Source of the DNA: Gymnogyps californianus
Taxonomy: Eukaryota; Chordata; Aves; Accipitriformes; Cathartidae
NCBI RefSeq assembly: GCF_018139145.2
Contig: NC_059471.1
Location: 47,685,486 to 47,749,485 of the forward strand
Length of the DNA stretch: 64,000 nt
Reading direction: 5' to 3'
Positions 25,301 through 38,401 of this stretch are shown piece after piece. The notes under the pieces were generated by a model, which was not told where the DNA came from, made no database searches, and saw only the letters and a program-made list of their open reading frames with translations. The translations under genes were made by a program, and so were the position numbers. The stretch's first letter is position 1, and each line of letters begins with the position of its first letter.

Positions 25301-28300
25301 ATAGCCCTGTAAGCAGATAATGCAAAGAGCAGAGCCAGGCGGGCAAACGAAACTGCTGGGCAAACAAGTTGAGTCTGTCTCATACTGCTGACTCACTCTA
25401 GCAAAATACTTCCATCCAGGTTAGTTACAAGAGAAGACAATATTTTGTTGAGTTACTGCTCATGTCTCAAAAGATTCACTGTTGAGTTACCTGAATCTGG
25501 TGATTGTAACCACTTAATACAGTGGTTATTAATAACTGTTTCATTACAATTGACTCATAATTTCTCAAATTCAATTTATGTATAAAATTTCATTTAACTA
25601 ATGGAATTCATTTAATTATAGAATATGTGAGGTACGTTATGTTATTCTAAAAAATCTGATTGTTTATAACAAAGATTGATAAAACTCACAGAACATCTTA
25701 CTAGATACATTTTCATTACAGTGTTTACAAAGTAACTAATAAATCATAAAAATTCTTTAAAATTCTTTCTTTTCTCAAAGTATGCACACTGTAAGTGTTG
25801 TAAAGATAATCTTGCCTATAAGCTTCTCACCTGTTCCAAAAGGGATCCATTTCTGTGCAAAATCAAACAAATTATTCTCAGCTTCTAAGCTGTTATTTGT
25901 GTCTCAATAGCTTTGACTCCCTTCAATTTTTATAAATATTCATTTTGTTTGGAGTATATTAGTATTACTTTGTAAGTTTTAGGGTTGCAATAGACACAGT
26001 GGGTCCCAGCCTAGCCAATTCATGAAGTAGAACAGATGGTGGTAGTTTGTTTAAGCAATGTTTACTGCCTGTTCTAGCCTTGGTTTAAATGTCCTTCACA
26101 TTATTATTTCCTAATTTCATACTATTATTACTAATTATATGATGTTGGCTTTTTTTTTGCTTAGCAGATAATTCTCCTTGACACATGAGCTAATCACTTT
26201 TGTTACTATGAATTGCAGAAGCAATTATTTTTTAAGCTAGAGCCTTTAGGTCTCTCCTTGTACAGTAAATGAAGGTGTGATTGTAGCATGAATAAGCAGT
26301 AGCTATTTATGCAAGCTTTAATCTTGCCAGCAGGAGTAGCAGGAGTAGAGAAGCCATGACTGACTCCACTTAGCATGACCTGTACAAGCACACTCAAGAC
26401 TCTGGATTTCTCCTTCTGCACTGAGGTCTCTGCTATCACCACATTGTTGTCATTCTTAAAGGCAGTGGTGGAGCACTGTAACACCACTGTGAATGCTAAT
26501 TAAACCAATGATAACTTGGACTTAACAAACCACCAAACCTCTCTTTTCTGTGTGAACATATTAAGAAGAGGAAACAAGGCTCTGTGCAAGTTGTCTTGTT
26601 ATAAAATGACATAAAAGGGTGAGGCTAGCTCCAAAGTCAGGAAATTACAATGATTGTTCTTGAAAATGCTCCATTGGAAAATAACTTTCCAATACTGTCA
26701 TCACTTATAAAGAACACTGGAAAAGTTATCTTTAACCACTGGGGTGGCTGGGAAGGAACAAGTATTAGCTCTTACCCAGTAGGCAATAATTCAGTGATTT
26801 ACTGTGATGGTTGATTTTTGTGTGTGAGAGAGATATTTCATGTTAAAATAATTTTAGAGCAAAAATATTCTGGTGCAGAGTGTTAACTCTTTTAGATAGC
26901 CATTTAAAAATAAAACTTTGTTCTGACTCATCAATATGTTTCTTCGTAAATTGCCAGAAATTTTTTCACACAGGTAAATATCACTTTTTAGGTGGTTCAA
27001 TTTTTTTCTAAGGAGCTCAGAATTTTGGTGTTCTTTCTATAGCAGTCAGTAGTTGAATCACTTCTTTAAATGAACAACAAAATACCACCTGAACTCTAGC
27101 ACTGAAGGAGGTCCTTCTATAATTAAGGTCTTCTTCCCGCCATTAGAGTGAGAATATTTTAAATTAAATACTGCAAAGCATGTATATATCATCTGGGCTA
27201 CAAAAATACTTCAGGTGGGCATATATAGCATAAAATACGGTTTATTGTGGATGGAAATCAGTACATTTTCAAAAATGCAGGGTAAGCATTCCTAGCAATT
27301 GCTCTTAATACAAATTTGCTTCGTAAGTGGTACTAGCTCTCTTCTATGACTAAGATAGAAAATGTTCCAAGTAGGGAAACAAATTATTAGTGCTCTTTTA
27401 GACCTAAAAAGACCTTTTAAGACCTAAAAAAATTGTATTGAGCAAAAATGATTTTGACTTTTCAGTTTAGCTGCTGTTCATGTATTACCGAAACTTACAC
27501 TGCAAATTAAATTTTATATAACTTGGAAAAGTCCACCAATAGCCAAAATGTATTCAGTCAAGGGTAAAAACATTTTCAGCCTTCGAAACCGGGGCTAGGG
27601 CAGAAAAAACCCCAAACACCTTTCTTGCTGATTTCTATGTTGGCGTGATACAGGATTTCTATTACTGTTTTGGACTGTGTGGCTATTGTGGACAGAGTGG
27701 ATGAGGAAGAAGCCACTCAGTCCTTAAAGACATTGGCCAGAGCTTTACCCAGAATATGGAAAAGATTTCACTTGGGGCCAGTGCATTTAAATGTGAAAGA
27801 ATTTGAAAACCCTGTTTCCTCTCCCTCCCAAAGACATGCAAAAAACAGAATGAGTTGAGCCAATTCTCACCCGTTTAAAGAGCATGTCAAATGGCTCCAG
27901 TGACACGAATATCCAGTCATATACTCCCAGTGGGAACTTCAAACTTTATCCTGTGCCTCCTTGCTTCTCCTAATGATCCTGCTTTCTCACCTCTGCCTGA
28001 CCAGAAAAGGAATGACACTGGAGGTGACTGTGTCATAGTTGTATAAAAAAAATGGCCCCAGAGAAATCGCTGCAAGACTGCTTCCCAGTCTGGTGTCTCA
28101 GAGAGCCCTGCTCTTCTGCAGGTGAGATACAGAGACACCAGTGCCCTCAAAGCACCTTCCCCTTTTCACATCCCTTCCAGTTCCTCCTCTCCCTTACTCC
28201 TGCAAAACTTCTGTCATTACATGCCCAGGACTTTCCCTCTTGTTGTGATCCCCAAATTGTACCACTCTTCCTGTTTTATTTCCTTTTTTATGTTATTGTG

Positions 28301-31300
28301 CTATTTCTTCTCCACCCTTCTTTTACTCATTCCTGCTTTTGCTTCTTGCTTTCATCAAATTGCATATTTTTGCCAGCCCTGTCCCACTGCTGGTTGTACC
28401 GTCCCACTCAATTTCCTCTTCCTCAGACACACCTCCCACATCTTTATTTTCACCTTTATTTTCTGTTTATGGTCAGTTACCCTTGGCATCCCAGGCATAG
28501 TGCCGCAGGCTCAGTACGTTCTCCACCAAAGCGGTTTCTTCCTCCACATATTGTTTTGTTTTCTTCTTCCGTGCCTTCTTTTCTCCTAAACTAAATATGT
28601 CCACTCAGGTAGTCCACAAAGTGATATATACTCTTCATGAGTTCGTGAGGTTATAATAAGAACTTTGAAACCCTGTTGGAATATCCAACATCCTCCTCTC
28701 AAAAGCTTTTATCTCAAACAGCTAATTAGGGACAATTCAATGTCTCTACGTTAATGGTGGCTGTATGGCAAGAACAATTTTGGTTAAAGAAATCTTCTTG
28801 TTGCCCTTCACCTGCTTTGGACAATTTCAGATTTCATATTAGACTAGGACTCCACAGTCACTATTGCACTTAACACTATCTTTGCAGTCTCTTTTTTTGG
28901 GGGGTGGGGAGGAAATTTGCAGAGATTAATATCCATTGAAGATGAATGATATGCCAAAGGGCATACCTTGTGGAAAAATTCTCCAGCTGAATGCATAAAA
29001 GATAAGAGGGGTGGAGCAGCAAATAATTAAAGAAATGAACCAGAGAGGATTACTAATGTAACAGTTTTGTTCTTGTTCTGTACATGCATATACAAAATCT
29101 AACATGATAATGGCAAAGGTAGCCAAATGCATGCACTGCAAAAGTGTTTAAGGGCAGCTATTTACTTATTTATTTTTAAATAACTGCCATTGTTTGGCAT
29201 AGTCATGAGTGCCATCTTGTACTAGCATACCATAAGGCCTAACAGAGAGAATGCTCTTAAGAGAGGGAGAAGTCAAAGTCCTGAATTTTTAAGTTGTTTT
29301 CACATGAAAATATCATGTACACATACTTCTTAAACATAATCATTTCCTAGTGTTTTACTGCAGACATAGAAAGTGTTTATGACAGCGTTGGTTAAAACAT
29401 GGTGGCAGTTCTGGCCCTTTCTTTTACTGTTGTCCAGAACTCTTTCCACCAGTTTGATTTTTGACAGATACTATTTATACTTGATTTTTGCCAAAAGAGT
29501 AAATGTTTTTTTTGAAAGTTAGAGCAAAAGTGGAACAGCGATGTTGACACAGGGATATATTCCAGCATGCTTCACCTGGGAACGGAGTTTACTTGAGAAG
29601 AACATTCAACCAAGGTTGTTTGTAGAGCTCATCAAAGGATGCCTCGCTCTTGTGACAGTAATAGCAATCCCTTCTCGTGTCAGTTCCCATTAAGTCAATG
29701 GCAGTGTAACCTTTCCCTTACTATGAGTGGCACAGATGATAGAAACTGTACTTTTTAATTAGGAAATATTATACACGCAGACAGAAGTCTGGGCAGGAGC
29801 TCTGTTCATGGCTGCTTCATTTATGCTGCTGACCCTCATTTCCCGTTCTGTTTGCGTCTACTCTCTAGTCTTGAGTTGGCCCTGATTTGAGGTATGGGGG
29901 GAGGAGAGGTTCTTTGTGGTGACAGGAATAAAACCTTAGATCAAGCTAAGTTTGAAGTTTCATTCAAGTTTTCCATTAAAGAAAAGTGTAAGAACTCAAT
30001 TTTATGCTGACTACAATAAAATACCTTGTTTTTAGGAGCTCAGGAGACAAACAAGGACATGAAAAGGTAGATTTGCAGAGAAAGAGTCTTTGTCCTTTTT
30101 TATGGTAACCTATTGATTAGGGCATGCATCCAGAGCGTGAGAGATCTGGACACCAGCCCCTTCTCACATAAATATTTAATAGTTATACAAAAGGAAACAG
30201 CATCTTAAGAGAAACTAAGAACCTGGTACCATTGCACTGTCAAGCCAGTCCCCGGGGCAACGGGAGACTGATAGTCAAATATCGTCACACAGAAGAGTGA
30301 GTTGAACCTAGGGCTCCTATATCTTGGTGTGTCCTAAATGACAGTTTACTAAGTAAAGGAGGAACACCTTTTCTGCCAATATATCCTACTAAAGTTCACT
30401 AGCTCCTCTCTCTTTCTTCACCGTTGTTTACTGCAAGGTAACAGGTCAGGAGAATGTTTGAAGAATGAGACCTACATGTCTGAAAAATAATTAATGAAAA
30501 ATAATATACAAAGGTTTATAACATTGCCTCTGCCCTTGCCCAGCACTGCTGGGGAGTGGTTTCAGAGGTATGTGGACATATTATAACAAAAATAACACAA
30601 TTGTAATTTAAATTAGTATAGTATGTTTCACGGAAGATCAAATCAGGAAATTCAACTGAAAAACTCTCAGCTAAATTTAAGTTAAATAACTCTACTTTTT
30701 TTAAAAAAACAACTAAAGAAAACACGTGCAAAATAACTGAAGGTAGTATGAATTCAGAATTTGGGAATGATGAGCATTCATCATTCTTTTCTCTTATATA
30801 AATATGTGTACGTATATGTATATATGTCTATTCATATGTATTTTATGGAATATATTTATATGTTTTCAGCTATGTTTATTTTCCTTTTCCTGTTAAGTTT
30901 GTCACCAATAGAAAACACTTCTGGTTAGAGTGTCTTTCTCTTATATGCAGTACATCCTGTTCTGTATTACCAAGAAGAATTGTTACTGTACAGATTAATG
31001 TACATATTTAGCCTTGCAAACAAGCAGATGTGATCAATCAGTCTGAGTGTGTCCATAGTAATCCTTTTCCTACTTTCTACTTCCCCAGACTAATTTTGAC
31101 CTCTTGGCCAGCGTCAGGCACAGAGGACAGAGGTTTCAACAATGAGCAGGAGCAAACTGCTCAGCGCCTAACTCAGATCCTGAGGCAAGATGAACCTCGA
31201 CTTGACTTAATTTTAAGGCCCAGAGCAAAGCAGTCCTCTTAAGTTAGGTAGCTGTTCCCAGTCCACTGTTTCCTCAGTGGAAAGCAGTGGATGTCTTTCA

Positions 31301-31349
31301 AGGTCTCAAAAAGCAGGAGATCAGGTCCAAATTTAGATAAATTTAAGGT
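25301..31349. other. Non-coding stretch, no gene recognised
   Basis: About 6 kb of AT-rich sequence. The longest frame, 28052-28594 plus (180 codons), lies in a T/C-rich region (about 28130-28600) and reads as a biased L/F/P/S/H string without domains. A second frame of 155 codons overlaps it, which argues that composition explains both. A CCCATTAAGTCAATGG motif at about 29687 resembles old amniote repeat debris. An AT/TATG-rich tract lies at 30795-30862. Confidence 0.5.
30795..30862. repeat. TATA/TATG-rich low-complexity tract
   Basis: Alternating purine-pyrimidine sequence dominated by TATATG and GTATAT units, an imperfect microsatellite. No function is suggested. Confidence 0.6.
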
Positions 31350-31369
31350 TCTTTCCTTTGGCATCCTTT

Positions 31370-31440
31370 GGAAGCACCTCCACCCTTCCATTGACTTTAT
31401 TGGGAAATGAAGTGCCTATGGCTGTAGGAATGTCACTCAT
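31370..31440. repeat. Possible fragment of an old amniote repeat
   Basis: A CCATTGACTTTATTGGGAAA core followed by AAGTGCCTATGG resembles the CCATTGACTTCAATGGGA motif found in many old interspersed repeats of birds, crocodilians and turtles. It is short and diverged, and I cannot place it in a named family. Confidence 0.3.
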
Positions 31441-32619
31441 ACTGAAGTTTCAGGCAAAGTTAAGTGTCTGTGTTAAGCAGACTGGTTTCAATATTCTGTT
31501 TCTACAAGTTCTGTAGGTACAGCCTGGGATTCAAATATACACAAGTTCACCCCATCACAGTTACTTTTGATTTTGTGGGCTGATAGCTGGAGTCAAAGCA
31601 GTCTACATTTTGCTATCAAAATACTCTTTCAGTGGAGACTATAAATATGTGTGAAGATGGTACAAAAATAATCTTCTTTAGCTCAAGTGTTCATCCAAAT
31701 TACTTGATTTTGAAAAGTTTTCTAAGAAACCCACCATGTAAATTCACTTTTTATGTATATGATGTCTGAGGTTAAAAGTTAGATATGCAAAACAAAATGT
31801 ATGTTCTGTGTATTTCAATTGTAGGATTGATCTGCAGTTCTTTATGGGACTTTACGACAAGGTATTCACAAACTGGCAGCCTTCCCTATCTCTTCAAGGA
31901 GCAGACATTTAAAGAAAGCTCAGACAAACAGCAATGTAAGTGAAATTCTTCAGGAAGTACTGCTTTACCTGCAGCAAACCAATATACATGGAGAGGTTTC
32001 CGATATCTGTATTCTGCTTTTTGCCCAAACATGGGCCAAGAGGAAGTGGACTGGAAAGCATCCTAAAAATTGGGAATATGGAGGACAGGAGGTTACTCTT
32101 CCAGAAATATGTCCTTTAGTTGGAACAAAAGCTCAGAGGAGTGAACCCCTCTCTTATGCTGGCTGAACTCCTAATTTATGAATCTGTAGAAATTTGGATC
32201 CTGCAAATACTTGTGTTCAGGCCTGCTTGATTTTAAGCACAAGCAGCACAGCTGAAATCAGACTACCAACATGCCTGGAGTTCAGATTACAGAACATCTT
32301 TGCAGAGCTGGGCAGACTTGTTCACTGCGCCTTTTAAGTGAGCCAGTATATAATGGTGGTGTCAAGGGGGAGGACGTGGGGCACTGGCAGCAGCAAAGGC
32401 TGCAAGTAATAAAAAGTGCTTTTCTAATTGGCTGCAATAATGTTTAAATTTTCTAATAAATAACATTCACACACGTCACAAATAAGCCCTAGGTGGATGT
32501 TCCAATAGAGATATTTATTTGGTATACTGAACAGATTACATTTACAGAGTTATACTGCGCAGCAGGGAAATCACTCTACGTGGAGTGACAGGGCAACGGC
32601 CTTATAGCCATCCAGTCCC
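31441..32619. other. Non-coding stretch, nothing recognised
   Basis: No coding frame of note and no repeat recognised. The AT-rich segment at about 32400-32480 has TTAAAT and TAAT cores and looks unique. This is weak as evidence of function. Confidence 0.45.
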
Positions 32620-32690
32620 TTTTGTAGCGAAGCACTTAGGCACGTGAGTATTGATTTCAGTGGAGCAGCTCGAGCTTAGTATTATAGATG
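32620..32690. repeat. Fragment of an old amniote repeat (AGCACTTAGGCACGTGAGTA motif)
   Basis: The motif GAAGCACTTAGGCACGTGAGTA followed shortly by TTGATTTCAGTGG matches a widespread old sauropsid repeat, in which a CACTTAAGCA-type motif precedes a CATTGACTTCAATGG motif. The family is unnamed by me and the boundaries are approximate. Confidence 0.45.
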
Positions 32691-33662
32691 TGTATTGCTG
32701 AAGTGGGTTGTGGAGCGGTGCAGAAACCAAGCAACCTTTAGGAAAATATTTATAGGATCCAGGTGGGGTGCGATAAGCCCAAGTTCAAGTGAAAGAGGAA
32801 GACTGATCGCTTGCTTCCTTGTTCTTAATATTATTCTCTTATATTACAGGTATAACTGTCAGAGAGCTTATTTTTTAAATGTGTTAAGAATTGCGTTCTT
32901 CAGAAGCGTAAATGTGCTCTGTCAAGAGAAATATACTCACAACAATTAATTCATTTTTTAATTAAGAGATTTCATACTATTTGGTACCTTAAGCCATGCA
33001 GCTGCTAGTGTTTACTGCATCTCTTTGTGTATGTGTGTTTGGCCCTTACTTCCGTCAAAATGTTCTCCTCCGAGTATTTCTTTTTTTCCTGTTCTGTGCA
33101 GGGATGCATGAGGGAACAAGATGAAACCTGACTAATATTGTTTGGTAATATGGTTGTTTGCAGTTTATTTGTTCTCTGGTGGATTTTATTATAGCTGCTG
33201 AATTTTTACTCATTAGTTTAATGATGGTTATTTTGCAGATTTCTTTTATCCTTTATTTTTTATTGAATCCTTATTCACAATACCACAGTGATTTGAATAT
33301 GCTCTTCATGATGCAAAATTTAATTAGATACTAACTAAGTAAGTGGTCCATTAAAATATTATTCAGATTGTTCAGGGAAATGTTTTGGTAAACATTTTCT
33401 TTGGAAGTTGACTTTTTGGTAAGGGAAATGGAAAAAGACAAATGAATGTTGCTGTTCATTTTGTCTCTCAGCATGCAAAGGGTGAGATAGTGTGCATCTG
33501 AATTACATCTCCATTTGCAGTGGGGGAAAGGACCTTGCCATTAGAGGAATCATAGCATCCATTTATTATGCAGTTCAGGTCTAGACTGGCTATACTGTAG
33601 TCCATCAAAAAGTATTTTAGGGGAGAGATGCTCATAATGTAGCAGGGAGCTCCACTGTTTGA

Positions 33663-33677
33663 ATGATGATGATGATG
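33663..33677. repeat. ATG trinucleotide microsatellite, five units
   Basis: Five perfect ATG units. Read on the minus strand they would encode five histidines in the candidate exon frame. Length polymorphism would be expected if it is neutral. Confidence 0.8.
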
Positions 33678-35965
33678 CACTGCAGTTGCTGAAGCCACAT
33701 AATACACATTGCTGGAAAACGTCCCGAAAAAGATTTGAGCTGGAAATAAAGATATACATTGTGTGTATTTAAGAATGGCTCCATTCACTAACAAGAGAGG
33801 CTTTAATTATACATGGGTTTTCACAAACAAGTTAGTTCAGAGAGTGTTCAATTCACAAAGGTCTCTTTCCCTATACTCTGGGCTCCCCGTTCTAAGCAGT
33901 TTTGCAGCTATTGAAACAGCTGCACAATTTTTGATTTGGTCATGGATACTTTTAATGTGCACATAAAATGAAGAGGAGAGGGAGGGAACATCTCTCTGCC
34001 AGCTCCATGCAGAAGAGTAAGCCAGCTTGGTATCTGAAGAATATTGAGTGTGTCTGTGCTGACCTCATGGAGCTGGAAATCAGACCTCCCTAAATCACAC
34101 GCACAGCTTTGATGGCGAGCAGTTTGCCAAGTGGCAGCACATCCTTCAATGGCAAAAGGGAGGGAGAGAGACTTGTTAAGTAGAGAGGTGAATGGGAAGA
34201 GAAAAGGTCAACTGTTAGAAAGAAAGAACAGCATGTGAAGCAAAGGGACTGGAAGAAATGTCAGAAATACAAGGGAAGACCATTTCTCTCTCAAGACAGT
34301 GGACTGAAACCTTTTAGCCAGAGACCTGTGGTCAGAGGTTGTCACTCATCCCCCAAATAAACTATTTGTTTTAGTACCACGAGGCTTCTTTCTGCATTCA
34401 CGAACTCGTTGGTGTGAAGCATCAGCTGCTCTCTGCTGAGGTGTGGCCATGGGGAAATATAGTCAACATTTTAGTTGTGGTGTTCATGCAGACACAGAGC
34501 GTGGAAACATTTATATCTAGGAAGTAAGTTTAAACCAATGCTACGGATAAAGGGAAAACTGAAGTAGGAGGTAGAGCTCCAAACTGGAAGAACTCCACCA
34601 GGAACTATTATTCTTCAATGCTACCATTTGGCAGATCAGTAACCCTGTTGTGGGAGAAGTTCATCTGGGAGTTGAACTGGAATAAAAGACAAGGTCTTAG
34701 TGGGGTATGGAAGAAGTGAGCCCTTCAGCATCGCTAAAGGGATTTTTTTCTATGTTAAAGGACATCTTACTGGCTCAAAAAGGAAGCCAAACCAAGTAAC
34801 ATTCAGGGTGCTCTGGATGGGAAAGATAGCCATGTCCAGGAAAGATGAAATGGTCTCAAGATACCTTATAGCCAAGATTGGTTTCTCAAAGAACTAACCT
34901 ATTGGTTTTTCTGGCATTTCCAAAACCTGGTAGATTTTCCATCAACAGAGTAGATGATACCTCATTTGTTATGAATCCACATCTTCAGGCTCACCTCCCA
35001 TGTGAATTGTCTGTAGTGTCAGTGCTTGCATTGCAGCCTTTCTCACCTCTGAGGCAGGAATAGGAACTCCTACCCATTTCTACAACCACTTAATTCTACA
35101 ACACTGCAAAAATGTCGCACCTTATCAAATGGAGTTAAAATTGGGTAATGTATTTGAAATTATTATGGTGAGGATGACAGATACATATTCATACATGTGT
35201 GACAACGTACATATACACAGATGATCACAGAGCACTATCATATGAGTTTCATATCCTTGGAAAATCAGATAAATTATAGCATTTCAGGCCGAAGAAAATA
35301 ATTATGTTTGTCTTTTGTTGATATGAAAGGTTGAGAGTTCGAGTTGTTTGAAGAGTATTAATAAGATGATTGTAATAAATCAAGAATTTTGGAAATTAAA
35401 TAGATATTCTAACATTTTCAGGCTTTTTTTGTCCCAAAGTATTTGCAAGACTACTTTGGTATTGCTAACTTTGTGGTTCTCAGCCCATTCCAAAACTTCA
35501 GTGGAAAAAATACATCTAAATCTGAAAAAAACACCCTCCAAAACACTCCCCAAAAAAGAACAAAAGAACCTCAACTATGGATGGAGGTTTCTAGACAGTT
35601 TTTCCTCTCTCCTATGCCATGCTGTAGCAGTTGGAGTCTCTGAGGGATCAGGATGCCTTCCTGCCATAGAGATTTCATGCAAGGGCATGCTGCAGGCTCC
35701 CTGTGTCCTCTTACGCAGATGGACAAGACAGCATCCTTTCTGGAAAAAAGATCTTCTCCTTACCTTCCCCCAAGTGAGTGTGGAGAAAAACATAGCATCT
35801 GTGGGAATTTGTGCCTGACAACTGTGGGAGTCGTTGAAACTGTTAGAGAGATCCTAGAAATCACTCTTCCTTTGAAAGCCAGATCGGACAGGGAAAGACG
35901 AAAAGGCATTGCAGTAGATGAGGGTGGAAGAGGGTGACTATTAAGCCCTTGTTATCCATCTCAGG

Positions 35966-35992
35966 CTCCCTCCCTCCCTCCCTCTCTCCCCC
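35966..35992. repeat. TCCC simple repeat
   Basis: Imperfect TCCC tetranucleotide repeat of about 27 bp, all pyrimidine on the plus strand. It has no sign of function. Confidence 0.8.
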
Positions 35993-36869
35993 ATGCAAAC
36001 ATGTTCAGCCAACTGGCACTTTAGCTTGCAAACAGAGAGCAGCAGTTTTCTCTTGTGTGTACTGTTTCAGGTTTCAGCAGTGCTTGAGTAGCATTGCTTT
36101 TAAATGTTTATATTTTATTCAGAAAGCTTAATTGGGAGTTTTTCCTATCCTACTGAAGCTGTGGATAGGAAAAGTTGAAAACGGCTAGCAAATTACCACT
36201 GGCAAGTAATTTTTAAAGCATGAGGCACAACAAATTCTCTTTAGAGGACCAGCAGTCGAGGACCATGGTGAATAGACAGTGAAGTCATGTTTTCATTGCA
36301 CTCATTATCACAACAGTGTCAGAGACAAGGGATCCCTGGCCTCATCTCACTTTCTTTCTATGTAGTTTAATCAGGTAATATCACTCCTTTTATGTTTTTA
36401 AGAGTAATAGAGTAATTGATGACACTAGAGGTAGTGTCTATTGTAACGTGAGTGTTTTGGGCACGTCTACCCCAACATGGGTCTTTGTAAAGCATGTATG
36501 ATGCTGTAGGTGACATGCTGAGATGCCTGCTCATACTTCATCAATGGCTCTGACACAACTGTGGGATCCCACTTCCTTTCTTCTCCTTTCTGCTTCCCTC
36601 TTCCTCACTGCCTGGCAAAATTCCTCATTGAAGACACTGTATCCACTGTTCCTGGTATCTAGTGCTGCAGGCAGGTGTTCCTCTGCCAAGCTTGCTTGTT
36701 ACACTGAACTATATAACAAAAGTGCCTTCTTCCTTTGAGCTATGGCTCAAACCAAAGAAGTTTCAAGAAAGGAGGTAGAGAGAGGATCAAATGAGAAACT
36801 GAGGAGAACTCAAGGATGTTTCAGTTACAACTGGGCCCCTTCATTAAGTGATTTGGTCAGGTGTATTTC

Positions 36870-36892
36870 GGGGGGGAGGGGGGAGGGGGGGG
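36870..36892 (+). repeat. Interrupted poly-G tract
   Basis: G-runs of 7, 6 and 8 are separated by single A residues. With any one run split in two, it could form a G-quadruplex on the plus strand. Such tracts are prone to assembly and length errors. Confidence 0.85.
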
Positions 36893-38374
36893 AATCAAAA
36901 TTCCTAGTATGTCACTCTGCTTGTACCTATCCCTATATGCTTTACCATCAAAATGGTAGTTGTGTGCCAAAGATGTACGTTTTCATGACTCTAGAGGAGA
37001 CGGTTTCTAACACAGGTTAACACAAGACTCTTCTGCAGAAGCAACTGTTACACAAATTAGTAGGCCCCTGCTGAGTCTACCTGGCTCATCCTACCTGAGT
37101 AACTTGGGATCCTATCATAAAATACACTCCCAGTAAGGTCAATAGATGTTATAGTTACTTCCAAGAAGTAATTTCAATGCTTCTGTTCTTTCAGTGCTTT
37201 CTGTTAACTCCTCTTCCAGAATTTCTTGTGAGAGATCAAGCTATTGTAGGAACATGGAAACCAAGGGGTTGATCCGGATACTAATCCAAAACACAGGTCT
37301 TTGTATTAAAACTTAGTCTGAGTTATAGGGAAGGTCTCAGAAGGAAAAGAAAGAAGCATGAATCCATTTGCAAAGTTGCTATGTTACATAGCCAGTTTCT
37401 TCTAACTACTTTTGATCTCAAAAGGTGGAGACATGTGAAACTTTTTCTCAAATCAATAGGTCAGTAGTTTTCTGTGGAGTCGGGGAAAGACATGACGTTG
37501 GCATGCAGCCATTTTAAGTTATGGGAAAGATGAATGGGCTTTGCAAGCTCTTACTAGTGGTGTTGTCGGTATATATACTTTAACATACTGCCACTTAGTG
37601 ATAGGAATGCAGTACGGCAAGAGAAGCTGCACTTGCCTTCCATGAAGGACTGGACCTCTGCCATAAATCAGCTCGTTTATTTTCACTCTATTAGGTGTGT
37701 TGGGGAGGACGGGGGAGATTGGTTTGGTTTCGACTGGATTTCATTTGGCTTTTACACAAACAGTTCGGCAATAATCTTTTGTTTCCAGTCGTCAGAGGTT
37801 ATAAGGCTATTACTGATTGAAGTCAATGTGCCTCTTAGATTAAAGACTTTTACTTGTATATTTACACATTCTCTTCATCGTTTCAGACATCTCTCTCTCA
37901 TGCTTTGCCTGCGGCCCATCTTGTATTTAAAGTTGATTTTGGACCTGACATGTAGCTTGTCTGAATCTTACTGAATCCAGTGAAAATTAGCCTCAGAAAT
38001 AAGGCAGAAGAATTGAGCTCCTAAATTTTGTCTTGATCGTATCTTGACTCTCAAGCTACATACTTTGGATATTGTTGAGAATATTGTGTGAGTTTTCCAA
38101 GAGTATAAATATCCCTCATAGGAGACACTGCAAGTGATCCAAGATTTCCCGTTTGTTGTTACTGTCCTGAGCATGAGATAAAATGACTCATCTCGGTTTA
38201 GTCACAAAAAGATGTAATATTCCCTGACTGTAGGTTTTATTTTCATTATGAAAATTTAGGACTAATAGGGTCTTCCTGATCTTTCAATCCAGTTCAATAT
38301 TACCAAGGGTGACTGGGCAGCACACATTGTCTCTGTCATGAATTTGACAAGCTCCACATTAAAACTGTTCCTTT
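36893..38374. other. Non-coding stretch, nothing recognised
   Basis: A 113-codon frame at 37633-37974 plus is hydrophobic and aromatic-rich, with no family match I can make. No repeat was recognised. Confidence 0.45.
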
Positions 38375-38401
38375 GGGGGGCGGGGGGGGGGGGGGGGGGG
38401 G
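38375..38401 (+). repeat. Long poly-G tract
   Basis: Six G, one C, then 20 G, followed closely by CCCCC. Homopolymers of this length vary in copy number and are often mis-sized in assemblies. It could form a G-quadruplex on the plus strand. Confidence 0.9.

Larger units (their letters stand above)
32691..36869. other. Non-coding stretch with one weak exon candidate
   Basis: Frames here include 33468-33794 minus (108 codons) and 35348-35818 plus (156 codons); neither shows a known domain. The minus frame starts just after a fair splice-acceptor sequence (TCTTTATTTCCAG on the minus strand, exon edge at 33739), so it is listed as a hypothesis in the findings. Its run of histidines comes from an ATG/CAT microsatellite at 33663-33677. 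AT-rich sequence at 33110-33360 looks unique. A CCCT-rich tract lies at 35966-35992. Confidence 0.4.

Noticed and set aside
28052..28594. Longest open frame in the window (180 codons, plus)
   Set aside because: It lies in a T/C-rich stretch and encodes a biased Leu/Phe/Pro/Ser string. A second frame of 155 codons overlaps it, and there are no domains.
35348..35818. 156-codon plus-strand frame
   Set aside because: No domain. It overlaps frames in both orientations, consistent with chance in a moderately GC-richer patch.
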